The notes below the pieces were generated by a model that saw only the letters and a program-made list of their open reading frames with translations, ran no database searches and was not told the origin of the DNA. A DNA stretch of 64,000 bases, from positions 267,046 through 331,045 of the forward strand of contig NZ_JALPRK010000003.1 in assembly GCF_023195895.1 (NCBI RefSeq). Reading direction: 5' to 3'. Of this stretch, positions 33,657 to 41,335 are shown piece after piece; position 1 is the first letter of the stretch; every line of letters starts with the position of its first letter. The stretch is from Paenibacillus mellifer. GTDB lineage: Bacteria; Bacillota; Bacilli; Paenibacillales; Paenibacillaceae. The position numbers were made by a program, and so were the translations under genes.

Positions 33657-34970
33657 TTGGCACCAACAAAACAAGGTTTAAAGATCGCCGTCATCGGCGG
33701 CGGATCTTCGTATACGCCCGAGCTGGTGGAGGGTTTTATTCGGCACCACCAAGAGCTGCCGGTGCGGGAGCTGTGGCTGGTCGACATTGAGCCGGGGCTG
33801 CGTAAATTGAACATTGTGGGCAACCTGGCCAAACGAATGGTGGAGCAAGCGGGAGTCCCGATCGAAGTCCATCTGACGACAGATCGTCGGGCGGCGATTG
33901 CAGGCGCGGACTTCGTCAGCACCCAGATGCGCGTCGGCATGCTGGACGCTCGGGCCCGCGACGAGTCGATCCCGCCGAAATACGGCGTCATCGGCCAGGA
34001 GACGACCGGCCCCGGCGGTATGCTGAAGGCACTGCGCACGATCCCCGTGCTGCTGGATGTCTGCCGTGACATCGAGGAACTGGCGCCAAACGCCTGGCTG
34101 CTCAATTTCACCAACCCGGCGGGCATGGTGACCGAAGCGATCCTCAAGTATTCCAAGGTGAAGAGCATCGGGCTCTGTAACGCCCCGATTGGCTTGATCA
34201 AGCAGGTGTCCAGCAAATACGGCGTCGCCGCAGACCGGGTCTATGCCGAATTCGTGGGGCTGAACCATTTGCATTGGGTGTCGCGGATCGACGTGAACGG
34301 CGAAGACAAGCTGGATGAAATGCTGGCGGACACGGCCGGGTACAGCGCCAAGAACGTGCCGGCCCGGGAGTGGAATCCGGATTTCCTCCGCTCCCTGCGT
34401 GCCCTGCCTTCTTATTATCTGAAATACTTCTACATGACCGACGCCATGCTAGAAGAGCAGCTGGAGTCCCTAAATCAGGGGCAGAATCGCGCCGAAGTCG
34501 TAAAGCGGGTCGAAGAAGAGCTGTTCGAGCTCTACAGCGATCCCGAGCTGAAGGAGAAGCCGAAACAGCTGGAGCAGCGTGGCGGTGCATATTACTCGGA
34601 AGCGGCAGTAAACCTGATGCGTTCGCTGTATAACGGCACCAACGACATCCAAACGCTGAACGTAGCCAACAACGGCATCCTCGACTTCTTGCCGGACGAT
34701 GCCAGCATCGAGGTTAACTGCGTGGTTACGAAAACCGGCCCGCTCCCGCTCCCGCTGACGACCATCCCGCCGATGGCCAAGGGTTTGATCCATGCGGTCA
34801 AAACCTACGAGCAGCTCGCCATCGGCGCCGCCGTCACCGGCAGCCGGGACCTCGCCTTGCAGGCGCTGGCGCACCACCCACTTGTCCCGTCGGTCGAAGT
34901 CGCCATCAAACTGCTCGACGAGATGCTGGAGGCGAACAAGGAGTACTTGCCGAACTTCTTCCCGCAGTAA
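33657..34970 (+). CDS. GH4 family 6-phospho-beta-glucosidase
   Basis: This 437-aa glycosidase uses NAD+ and a metal ion in an oxidation-elimination mechanism. It shows the NAD-binding IAVIGGGSSYTPELVEGFI, then GVIGQETTGPGGMLKALRT, NFTNPAGMVTEAIL, the metal-ligand Cys in IGLCNAPIGLIKQV and the His in GLNHLHW. The CNxP form with the TPEL start is that of LicH/CelF-type 6-phospho-beta-glucosidases. The TTG at 33657 follows ATAGGAGTG. It is the last gene of the LacI-kinase unit and ends in a strong terminator. Confidence 0.9.
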   Translation: MAPTKQGLKIAVIGGGSSYTPELVEGFIRHHQELPVRELWLVDIEPGLRKLNIVGNLAKRMVEQAGVPIEVHLTTDRRAAIAGADFVSTQMRVGMLDARARDESIPPKYGVIGQETTGPGGMLKALRTIPVLLDVCRDIEELAPNAWLLNFTNPAGMVTEAILKYSKVKSIGLCNAPIGLIKQVSSKYGVAADRVYAEFVGLNHLHWVSRIDVNGEDKLDEMLADTAGYSAKNVPAREWNPDFLRSLRALPSYYLKYFYMTDAMLEEQLESLNQGQNRAEVVKRVEEELFELYSDPELKEKPKQLEQRGGAYYSEAAVNLMRSLYNGTNDIQTLNVANNGILDFLPDDASIEVNCVVTKTGPLPLPLTTIPPMAKGLIHAVKTYEQLAIGAAVTGSRDLALQALAHHPLVPSVEVAIKLLDEMLEANKEYLPNFFPQ

Positions 34971-34992
34971 ATCTCGCATAGCAACGTAACCT

Positions 34993-35035
34993 AAGAACTC
35001 CCCTCCCGTTGTTTTGGGAGAGGAGTTCTTTTTTG
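34993..35035 (+). terminator. Rho-independent terminator of the lacI-kinase-GH4 unit
   Basis: GAACTCCCCTCCC (34995-35007) pairs with GGGAGAGGAGTTC (35016-35028), followed by six T. Confidence 0.9.
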
Positions 35036-35037
35036 CT

Positions 35038-35218
35038 GCAAAAAGTGCAACATTTTTCCGGAGTTCATGCGGCACCGGCAAGAATGTTGCAGTTTGAGCA
35101 ACAATTTCAGCCGATTCCTCTGCCTACGCCCCAGAATGCTGCACAAAAAGCATCATTTCGGCTACACAACCTAGTTTTGAAGCGTATTTGTTGTACAGAA
35201 TGCAACATTTCCGCGATC
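35038..35218. repeat. Four-unit intergenic repeat (TGCAACATT type)
   Basis: Units with TGCAACATTTTTCCGG, AATGTTGCAGTTTGAGCAAC, AATGCTGCACAAAAAGCATC and TGTACAGAATGCAACATTTC alternate in both orientations. TGCAACATT (near 35049) and AATGTTGCA (near 35086) form a perfect 9-bp inverted repeat. This looks like a dispersed element of the host genome. Confidence 0.55.
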
Positions 35219-35417
35219 TGACTCATTTCTGAGGACGGAGCTACTCTCGAGTGTTCCCTTCGGATTTTACTGAGCCATTTCGCTCACTCCATGCACTAAG
35301 CCTCCGATCCCATTCGGCCCTTTCCACCTCATTAGTACCTCTCCGGTGATCCTCGTTGTCATAGCCCCTACGGCTGCTTCCATCCGGTGAGCTGCGCGAC
35401 GCTTTGAACGGCTGCAT

Positions 35418-36305
35418 TCAGCTCTTTAACGCCATATGCCCACCGCTAAACATCCGCTGCTCGCGTCGGTAGCTTTGCGGCGAGAGCGCCTTGGCCTTCT
35501 TAAACACGCGGCCGAAGTGGGTCACGCTTTGGTAGCCGACGCGGTACGCGATATCGGTCACGGGCAACTCCGTCTCGCGCAGCAGCGCGCAGGCTTCCTC
35601 GATCCGGACACGGTTGATGTAGGCGACCAACGTCAGCCCGGTGACTCTGGGGAACACATGGCTAAGATAGTACGGGCTCAAATGAAACCGTCCGGCCAGC
35701 TCGCCGAGGCTTAGATTCTCCTCGAAATGCGTATTAATGTAGCGGGCGACTTCGGCGATCTCCCGGTAAGGACGCTTCCCGCCCCCCTCTTCCCCATCGT
35801 GGTTCGGACGTGTATGGGCCATGCGGAGCAGGTTGAGCAGCAGCTCGGCCAGCAGCAGCCGGCCGTACTCCTCATATCCGTTGGCCTGCTCCTTCTGCTC
35901 CGCCAGCATCCGAGCCAGCAACGGCTGTACAAGGTGCTGTTCCTCGGCGTTTAAGCGCAGGACCGGGTATCGTTCAAAAAGCTGCTCCAGCTCTTCCTCC
36001 CTCCCGGGAAGCAACGTGCTCACCGCCTCCGTGCGGAAGTTTACCAAGAGCCGCTCGTGGGGCTGTGACAGCTTCCCCGAAGGCGACGTCTTGTGCAGCA
36101 CATTCACCGGGATCAGCACCAGATCGCCCGCGCAAATGCGGTAGATTTGATCCTTGATGAAATAACACCGTTCCCCAGACACGAGATAATAAATTTCCCA
36201 AGCGTCGTGAAAATGCTCCCCTTCCATCGAGAACCGTCCCGGCTGCTTCGCCGCCTCGATGAACAGCATCCGGCGAATCGGTGCCAACTGTGCTTCCTGC
36301 ATCAT
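35418..36305 (-). CDS. AraC family transcriptional regulator with cupin domain
   Basis: This 295-aa regulator has an N-terminal cupin (FSMEGEHFHDAWEIYYLVSG, RICAGDLVLIPVNVLHKT; residues about 20-100). At the C-terminus lies the double helix-turn-helix LSLGELAGRFHLSPYYLSHV and LPVTDIAYRVGYQSVTHFGR. The ATG at 36305 follows GGGAGGG. It is divergent from the alpha-galacturonidase-like gene at 36444 across about 140 bp and most likely activates it in response to a sugar. Confidence 0.92.
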   Translation of the reverse strand: MMQEAQLAPIRRMLFIEAAKQPGRFSMEGEHFHDAWEIYYLVSGERCYFIKDQIYRICAGDLVLIPVNVLHKTSPSGKLSQPHERLLVNFRTEAVSTLLPGREEELEQLFERYPVLRLNAEEQHLVQPLLARMLAEQKEQANGYEEYGRLLLAELLLNLLRMAHTRPNHDGEEGGGKRPYREIAEVARYINTHFEENLSLGELAGRFHLSPYYLSHVFPRVTGLTLVAYINRVRIEEACALLRETELPVTDIAYRVGYQSVTHFGRVFKKAKALSPQSYRREQRMFSGGHMALKS

Positions 36306-36443
36306 TCCGCTCCCTCCCCCACGCTTCCGTCTCTCAACAGCAAAAAATGTAGAATATATGCTCAAATTAACAAAATCCGTGCGGTAACTTTTCTATTTTT
36401 GCTCTATGTTTATTGTAACATCAATAAAGGGAGTGAACGAGCT

Positions 36444-37841
36444 ATGACAGAAGAAACAACGGTCAAAAATTTGAAAATCGCTTATATCGGCGGCGGCTCG
36501 CGCGGCTGGGCGTGGGGACTGATGAGCGACTTGGCTTTGGAACGGGCGCTCTCCGGGCAGGTGGCCTTATACGATATCGATTTTGCGGCAGCGCAGGCGA
36601 ATGAGGTAATTGGTAACCACTTACAAGATCATCCGGATGCGGTGGGCCGCTGGCGTTACGAAGCGGTGAAGACGTTGCCGGAAGCGCTAAAAGGTGCCGA
36701 CTTCGTCATCATCTCCATCCTCCCCGGCACGTTTGAGGAGATGCGGTCGGATGTACATACGCCGGAAACTTACGGCGTCTACCAATCCGTTGGCGACACC
36801 GTCGGCCCGGGCGGCGCGGTCCGCGCACTGCGCAGCATCCCGATGTTCGCGGAGATCGCCGAGGCCATCCGCGACCATGCGCCTAACGCTTGGGTTATCA
36901 ACTACACGAACCCCATGAGCGTACTGACTCGCACGTTGTACGAGGTGTTCCCGGGCATCAAGGCCTTTGGCTGCTGCCATGAGGTCTTCGGCACGCAGGA
37001 GCTGCTCACCGAAATGCTGCAGGATATGGAGGGACTCACCGGTGTCCGCCGTCAAGACATCGAAGTGAACGTGCTGGGGATCAACCATTTCACATGGCTG
37101 GATCGCGCCTCTTATCGCGGCACGGACCTGTTCCCAATCTACCGGGCGTTTGCCGAGAAATATGCCGAAGAAGGGTTCAGCGCCCATGGGCAAAAAGACC
37201 ACTGGATGAACAACAGCTTTACGTCGGCGAACCGCATCCATTTCGACCTGTTCCGCCGCTTTGGCCTGATCGCTGCCGCCGGTGACCGCCATTTAGCCGA
37301 GTTTATGCCAAACACTTGGTATTTACGGAGCCCTGAGCATGTGAAGCAATGGAAATTTGGCCTGACAACCGTGGCTTGGCGCATCGATAATCTAATGAAG
37401 CTGCACGAACGCAGCCGCAGGCTCGTTGCCGGCGAGGAGTCGTTCTCGCTCAAATCCAGCGGCGAAGAAGGCATCGCCATGTTGCGCAGCTTGACCGGCG
37501 CCAGCGCACCGATGATCACCAACGTCAACCTGCCGAACCGCGGCCAGATGGCTTCGCTGCCGCTGAACGCCGTTGTCGAGACGAACGCCGTGTTTGGCGC
37601 GGACAGCGTTCAGCCGGTGCTGGCGGGCAGCCTGCCGGAGGACATCAACAACCTCGTCACCCGGCATGTCTACAACCAGGAGGCCATCCTCAAAGCGGCC
37701 ATCCGCAAGGACCGCGACCTGGCCTTCCGCGCCTTCCTGAACGACCCGCTGCTCTCCGGCCTCACGCCGGACCAAGCCGAGGAGCTGTTTGCGACGATGT
37801 TGAACAACACCAAGGCGTATTTGCCGGGGTGGAAGCTATAG
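36444..37841 (+). CDS. lplD: GH4 family alpha-galacturonidase-like glycosidase
   Basis: This 465-aa NAD+- and metal-dependent glycosidase has LKIAYIGGGSRGWAWGLMSD at the start, SVGDTVGPGGAVRALRSIP, INYTNPMSVLTRTLYE, the metal-site motif FGCCHEVFGTQEL and GINHFTWLDRA. The SRGWAW start and CCHEVFG place it nearer to LplD-type alpha-galacturonidases than to MelA or LicH. The ATG at 36444 follows AAGGGAG. It would cleave pectin-derived unsaturated or plain galacturonides inside the cell. It stands alone opposite an AraC gene. The gene name is by resemblance and moderately certain. Confidence 0.82.
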   Translation: MTEETTVKNLKIAYIGGGSRGWAWGLMSDLALERALSGQVALYDIDFAAAQANEVIGNHLQDHPDAVGRWRYEAVKTLPEALKGADFVIISILPGTFEEMRSDVHTPETYGVYQSVGDTVGPGGAVRALRSIPMFAEIAEAIRDHAPNAWVINYTNPMSVLTRTLYEVFPGIKAFGCCHEVFGTQELLTEMLQDMEGLTGVRRQDIEVNVLGINHFTWLDRASYRGTDLFPIYRAFAEKYAEEGFSAHGQKDHWMNNSFTSANRIHFDLFRRFGLIAAAGDRHLAEFMPNTWYLRSPEHVKQWKFGLTTVAWRIDNLMKLHERSRRLVAGEESFSLKSSGEEGIAMLRSLTGASAPMITNVNLPNRGQMASLPLNAVVETNAVFGADSVQPVLAGSLPEDINNLVTRHVYNQEAILKAAIRKDRDLAFRAFLNDPLLSGLTPDQAEELFATMLNNTKAYLPGWKL

Positions 37842-37844
37842 AAA

Positions 37845-37885
37845 AGAACCGCCCGGGGGTCGCGATCCCCGGGCGGTTTGCTTGT
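37845..37885 (+). terminator. Rho-independent terminator of the GH4 gene
   Basis: AACCGCCCGGGG (37848-37859) pairs with CCCCGGGCGGTT (37868-37879), followed by a modest T-rich tail. Confidence 0.8.
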
Positions 37886-38057
37886 CTGAGCCGACAATTA
37901 TATGCGAAAAACCGAATCCATTTCGCCGTTTTCAGCGATTCCGACGGAATGTATTCGAATTTTCATACACATTCTCGTCTCAGAAGGTCTATCGACCCGA
38001 TTCTATATGAAATATCGAATACAATTCAACGAATGAGGCCACTTTTATCGCAAGATC

Positions 38058-38864
38058 CTACCGCTCGCTCAACACATCCCACGGCGTCGGCCGGTCGTAA
38101 TACGTTTCGCACAGTTTGAACTCGCTGTCCCGGAAGAAGCAGCCGCGGTCCTCCATGGCACCGCGCACAGACATCTTGGCCAAATCGAGCATATTGTGCT
38201 CGCGGCTAAGGTGAGCCAGGTACGTCCGCTTCAAGCGGCCGTTCAGAATCTCGCTCATCAGCTCGCCGGTCGCATCGTTGGACAAGTGGCCCAGGTCGCC
38301 GAGGATCCGGCGCTTAATGTTCCACGGGTAACGTCCCATACGCAGCATCTCGATATCGTGGTTCGCCTCAAGCACCAGTACGTCGGCATCGCAGATCGCT
38401 TCCTTCACCTTGTCGCTGGCGTAGCCGAGGTCGGTACATACGCTTAGCTTCTCCTTGCCGTCGTAGAAGTTGTAGCCCACCGGCTCGGCGGCGTCATGCG
38501 AGATCGCAAACGACTCCACGCGGAGCGAACCGAAATCGCGGGTATCCCCGGTGCCCAGGATACAGCGTTGGTCATCCGCGAGATTTCCAATTGCTTTTTC
38601 CATGGCCGCCCACGTCTTCTCGTTTGCATAGATCGGCAGATTGTATTTTCTCGCCACCGCGCCTAGGCCCTTGATATGGTCCGAATGCTCATGCGTAACC
38701 AGAATCCCCGTCAGTTCCTGCCCAGTCACTCCCCGCTCCATCATCAGCTCGTCGATGCGTTTGGCACTGAAGCCGGCATCGACCATTAGCGTGACTTCCC
38801 CGTTCGCAACCAGCGTTGCATTGCCCGTCGAACCACTCGACAGCACCGAAAATTGGATCCCCAT
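38058..38864 (-). CDS. yycJ: MBL-fold metallo-hydrolase of the WalRK locus
   Basis: This 268-aa metallo-beta-lactamase-fold protein (YycJ/WalJ) carries the metal-binding motif VTHEHSDHIKGLGAVARKY near residue 57, and later LGDLGHLSNDATGELMS and TYLAHLSREHNMLDLAK. It is the last gene of the walR-walK-yycH-yycI-yycJ series. In Bacillus relatives it is a 5' to 3' exonuclease-like enzyme linked to DNA replication or cell division control and repair. The gene ends at 38058 without a clear terminator. Confidence 0.93.
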   Translation of the reverse strand: MGIQFSVLSSGSTGNATLVANGEVTLMVDAGFSAKRIDELMMERGVTGQELTGILVTHEHSDHIKGLGAVARKYNLPIYANEKTWAAMEKAIGNLADDQRCILGTGDTRDFGSLRVESFAISHDAAEPVGYNFYDGKEKLSVCTDLGYASDKVKEAICDADVLVLEANHDIEMLRMGRYPWNIKRRILGDLGHLSNDATGELMSEILNGRLKRTYLAHLSREHNMLDLAKMSVRGAMEDRGCFFRDSEFKLCETYYDRPTPWDVLSER

Positions 38865-38873
38865 AATCTCCCA

Positions 38874-39623
38874 TTACTCCTTCGTTTTCTCTGTGTTCGG
38901 ACTGATGACGTCGCCGCTGATTCCTTGTACGTAGTACTCCTTGCCGCTCTCCAGCATGAACCGCCAAGCCGGTGCGGCCGGCAGATGGGCATCCGAATCG
39001 AACACCTCGCCGTAATATCCCAGCTCCACTTCCGTAACGACCGAGCCTTCCGGCAGGAAGTTCTCGATCAGGTTGCCAAGTGCCTTCGAGGCCGAAAGCA
39101 CGCGCTGTGGCTTCTCTTCCTCCGGATAGCTGATCTCGATCGCCCGACGCTGGTACGAAATGATTTTCTGATTGCTATTGAACAGCTTTAATTCTATTTT
39201 GAAAAGCGGCCATTTTCCGTCGACCAACGGATGCAGCACAAATACGTCCGCACTGCTCGCCACCTCGTCATATCGGTAATCGCCGATGTCCGGCAGGTTG
39301 TCCTTCAGCGCAGCCGTCAAATCCCGCGGCGTAAAAATCAGCCTGCTGTCGACCGGCACCGACAGGTCGGTCAGCTTACCGGTTTGCGTATCGTCCACGA
39401 ACCGGTAGGCGATCTTCGGCAGCTCCGGCGTTTCCGTCGGGATTTTGGCAAGAACACGAATGTTCTTCTCGTCCATCGCCTGCTGCGTATTGTTCTCCAG
39501 GGCGGTGATATCCAGGTTGGAGTCGGCCTGCTCGCGCAGATCGTTCCACAGCTGATAACCCAGCACCAGATTCAGCAGCAAAAAAGCGTAAATCAGCACG
39601 TTTTTCGCTCGACCCCAATCCAT
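38874..39623 (-). CDS. yycI: WalRK regulatory membrane protein YycI
   Basis: This 249-aa protein has one N-terminal membrane helix (NVLIYAFLLLNLVLGYQLW) and an extracellular YycI domain (KLTDLSVPVDSRLIFTPRDL, VTEVELGYYGEVFDSDAHLP, APAWRFMLESGKEYYVQG). YycI and YycH interact with WalK through their membrane helices and tune its kinase activity. It lies 9 bp before yycJ. A gap of 284 bp, filled by a repeat, separates it from yycH, which is longer than usual. Confidence 0.9.
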   Translation of the reverse strand: MDWGRAKNVLIYAFLLLNLVLGYQLWNDLREQADSNLDITALENNTQQAMDEKNIRVLAKIPTETPELPKIAYRFVDDTQTGKLTDLSVPVDSRLIFTPRDLTAALKDNLPDIGDYRYDEVASSADVFVLHPLVDGKWPLFKIELKLFNSNQKIISYQRRAIEISYPEEEKPQRVLSASKALGNLIENFLPEGSVVTEVELGYYGEVFDSDAHLPAAPAWRFMLESGKEYYVQGISGDVISPNTEKTKE

Positions 39624-39907
39624 GGTTCATCCCCCTTTCGTTCAGATTCAGTATCCGTCTCATGTACCGTACCGTCGCTTACCGTAACGGACCGTAGTGA
39701 CGTTAATAGTGTATTTCCCGGCGATTTCCCAGCCTAACGGACTCCAGTGACCCTATTCGCACTCTATCGGAACAAATTGCGCTCGACCAAGCCGAATAAC
39801 GTCTCCTGGGTCCGTTAGCGCGAGGATTCCCAAAGCGTTGAGCCAATAGCGTCACCTGAGTCCGTAAGAAGTAGCGTTAGTCGCAGAAGAGGCTACTAGG
39901 AATTAGG
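39624..39907. repeat. Four-unit intergenic repeat between yycH and yycI
   Basis: Two units start at about 39687 (AACGGACCGTAGTGACGTTA) and 39734 (AACGGACTCCAGTGACCCTA). Two inverted units lie at about 39797-39818 (AATAACGTCTCCTGGGTCCG) and 39852-39873 (AATAGCGTCACCTGAGTCCG). The order and spacing copy those of the repeat at 31168-31358, but the sequence differs. It interrupts an otherwise compact operon. Confidence 0.6.
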
Positions 39908-41335
39908 TTACTTGTTTGCATTTGCACCAAGATTTTCAGCAGCATCAGACCCTGCGTCAGCGCCAACACCTGCACCACCAACATCCCCGCCTGCGCCGGC
40001 ACCCTCGTCCGCATCCGCTCCAGGCTTCTCCACCGCCCCCAAACTCAGCACCCGGGTCGCTCCGTTGCTGAGCTCAACAACCCACGTCGGCTTCAGCAAC
40101 AAGCCTTTCTCGGTGAGCGAAGGCAGATAGGCCGGGTACAACCCGGCGATGCTTGCCTCCGCCTTAAGCGCCGCTATGCTCTCCCGCAGCGCCTTGCCGC
40201 CCGGCAGGGAGACGACTTTCTTCTCCCAGCTGCCGCCGGAGCCGTAAATCAACGACCGCTCATAACCGGTGATCGTGCCTTGACGCATTTCAAGCGTAAT
40301 CGCCCCATAATGGAATGTCGACAGGTCGATAATTGGGAAAGCGCCGAACTGCCCGGTCCCATAATATTGCTGGAACACGACCCGATGCTGGTCTTCCTCA
40401 ATCCCGTCGCTCGTCTGCTCTAGCCGGTATTTCCCGTTCCACCCGCCATACTGGTTGACGAAATCAATCGCCGACAGCACGTTTTTGCTCGGACTATTCT
40501 CACCTGCCGAGGGAGCCGCCGGATCGGTGTAGTTGATCCAGTTCCGGTTTTGCTTGACCTGAAGGCTGCGTTTACTATCCGTGTAAATTTCGGAGCCGTC
40601 TTTTTCCCGGATATAACGGGTGATGCTCGGATCGAAGAACAAGCTTCGTTGCATCTGCTCCGTCGTATACAATCCTATGTTTAAGCCGGTTTCGACCAGA
40701 TCGACCGGTTCCTCAGGGACGTAATAACCATCCGTCAACGTATACGGCACCCAATTCTTGCCGAAGTCGACCTGCTGCTGCACGTCCTGCACCGTCAAGT
40801 CCGCCTTGGTCGCCTCATACACGACGTCGCCCCTCGAGCTGAAGAAGAAGACGCGCACCTGATCATCGGTTCCCGTGTTATAAATGAGCACCCGGTTAAC
40901 ATTCTCCGCGTCAAACAGCGGGTCCGGCGCGATCTGCATGACCTTCTGCAACAGCTCCACCGGCACGCCCCCGCCGAATTCCAGTTCCACGCCAATATCC
41001 TTGCTGCGAATGTCGGACCAATGAATATTATCGATGTCATACCGCTGAAACCCGTCGAACTGACGGCCCTTCAGCCGGTTATAGATCAAATTGTAAAACG
41101 TCGAATCCGGGTAAAACACCGTGTGCCGCTCCTCGCCCATATGCACGGCGATTTGTGCCGGAAAGAGCATCGCATCGGCCTCCAGGGTCGTCCCCATATT
41201 CTCCGTTCGGATGTAGTCGCTCTCCGATTTCACTACCGGATTACTGCCCGGTAATTGATAGATCAGGAAATAACTCTGTACCAGGCTGCACGCGACCAGC
41301 AAGGCCAGCGCCAGCGATTTGACCCTCTCCTTCAT
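39908..41335 (-). CDS. yycH: WalRK regulatory membrane protein YycH
   Basis: This 475-aa protein has one N-terminal membrane helix (SLALALLVACSLVQSYFLIY) and the extracellular YycH domain (DYIRTENMGTTLEADAMLFP to about residue 420). The last 45 residues form a low-complexity Gly-Ala-Asp tail (DEGAGAGGDVGGAGVGADAG). Such a tail is not part of the family as I know it. The gene overlaps walK by 4 bp. It regulates WalK with YycI. Confidence 0.92.
   Translation of the reverse strand: MKERVKSLALALLVACSLVQSYFLIYQLPGSNPVVKSESDYIRTENMGTTLEADAMLFPAQIAVHMGEERHTVFYPDSTFYNLIYNRLKGRQFDGFQRYDIDNIHWSDIRSKDIGVELEFGGGVPVELLQKVMQIAPDPLFDAENVNRVLIYNTGTDDQVRVFFFSSRGDVVYEATKADLTVQDVQQQVDFGKNWVPYTLTDGYYVPEEPVDLVETGLNIGLYTTEQMQRSLFFDPSITRYIREKDGSEIYTDSKRSLQVKQNRNWINYTDPAAPSAGENSPSKNVLSAIDFVNQYGGWNGKYRLEQTSDGIEEDQHRVVFQQYYGTGQFGAFPIIDLSTFHYGAITLEMRQGTITGYERSLIYGSGGSWEKKVVSLPGGKALRESIAALKAEASIAGLYPAYLPSLTEKGLLLKPTWVVELSNGATRVLSLGAVEKPGADADEGAGAGGDVGGAGVGADAGSDAAENLGANANK

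Larger units (their letters stand above)
34971..35417. other. Intergenic stretch with terminator and repeat
   Basis: The left end contains the terminator of the GH4 unit (34993-35035), then a repeat with TGCAACATT units (35038-35218). Positions 35220-35417 show nothing that I recognise. Confidence 0.5.

Noticed and set aside
36093..36443. Upstream extension of the alpha-galacturonidase frame by 117 codons
   Set aside because: It overlaps the divergent AraC gene, has no family similarity, and AAGGGAG before the ATG at 36444 fixes the start.
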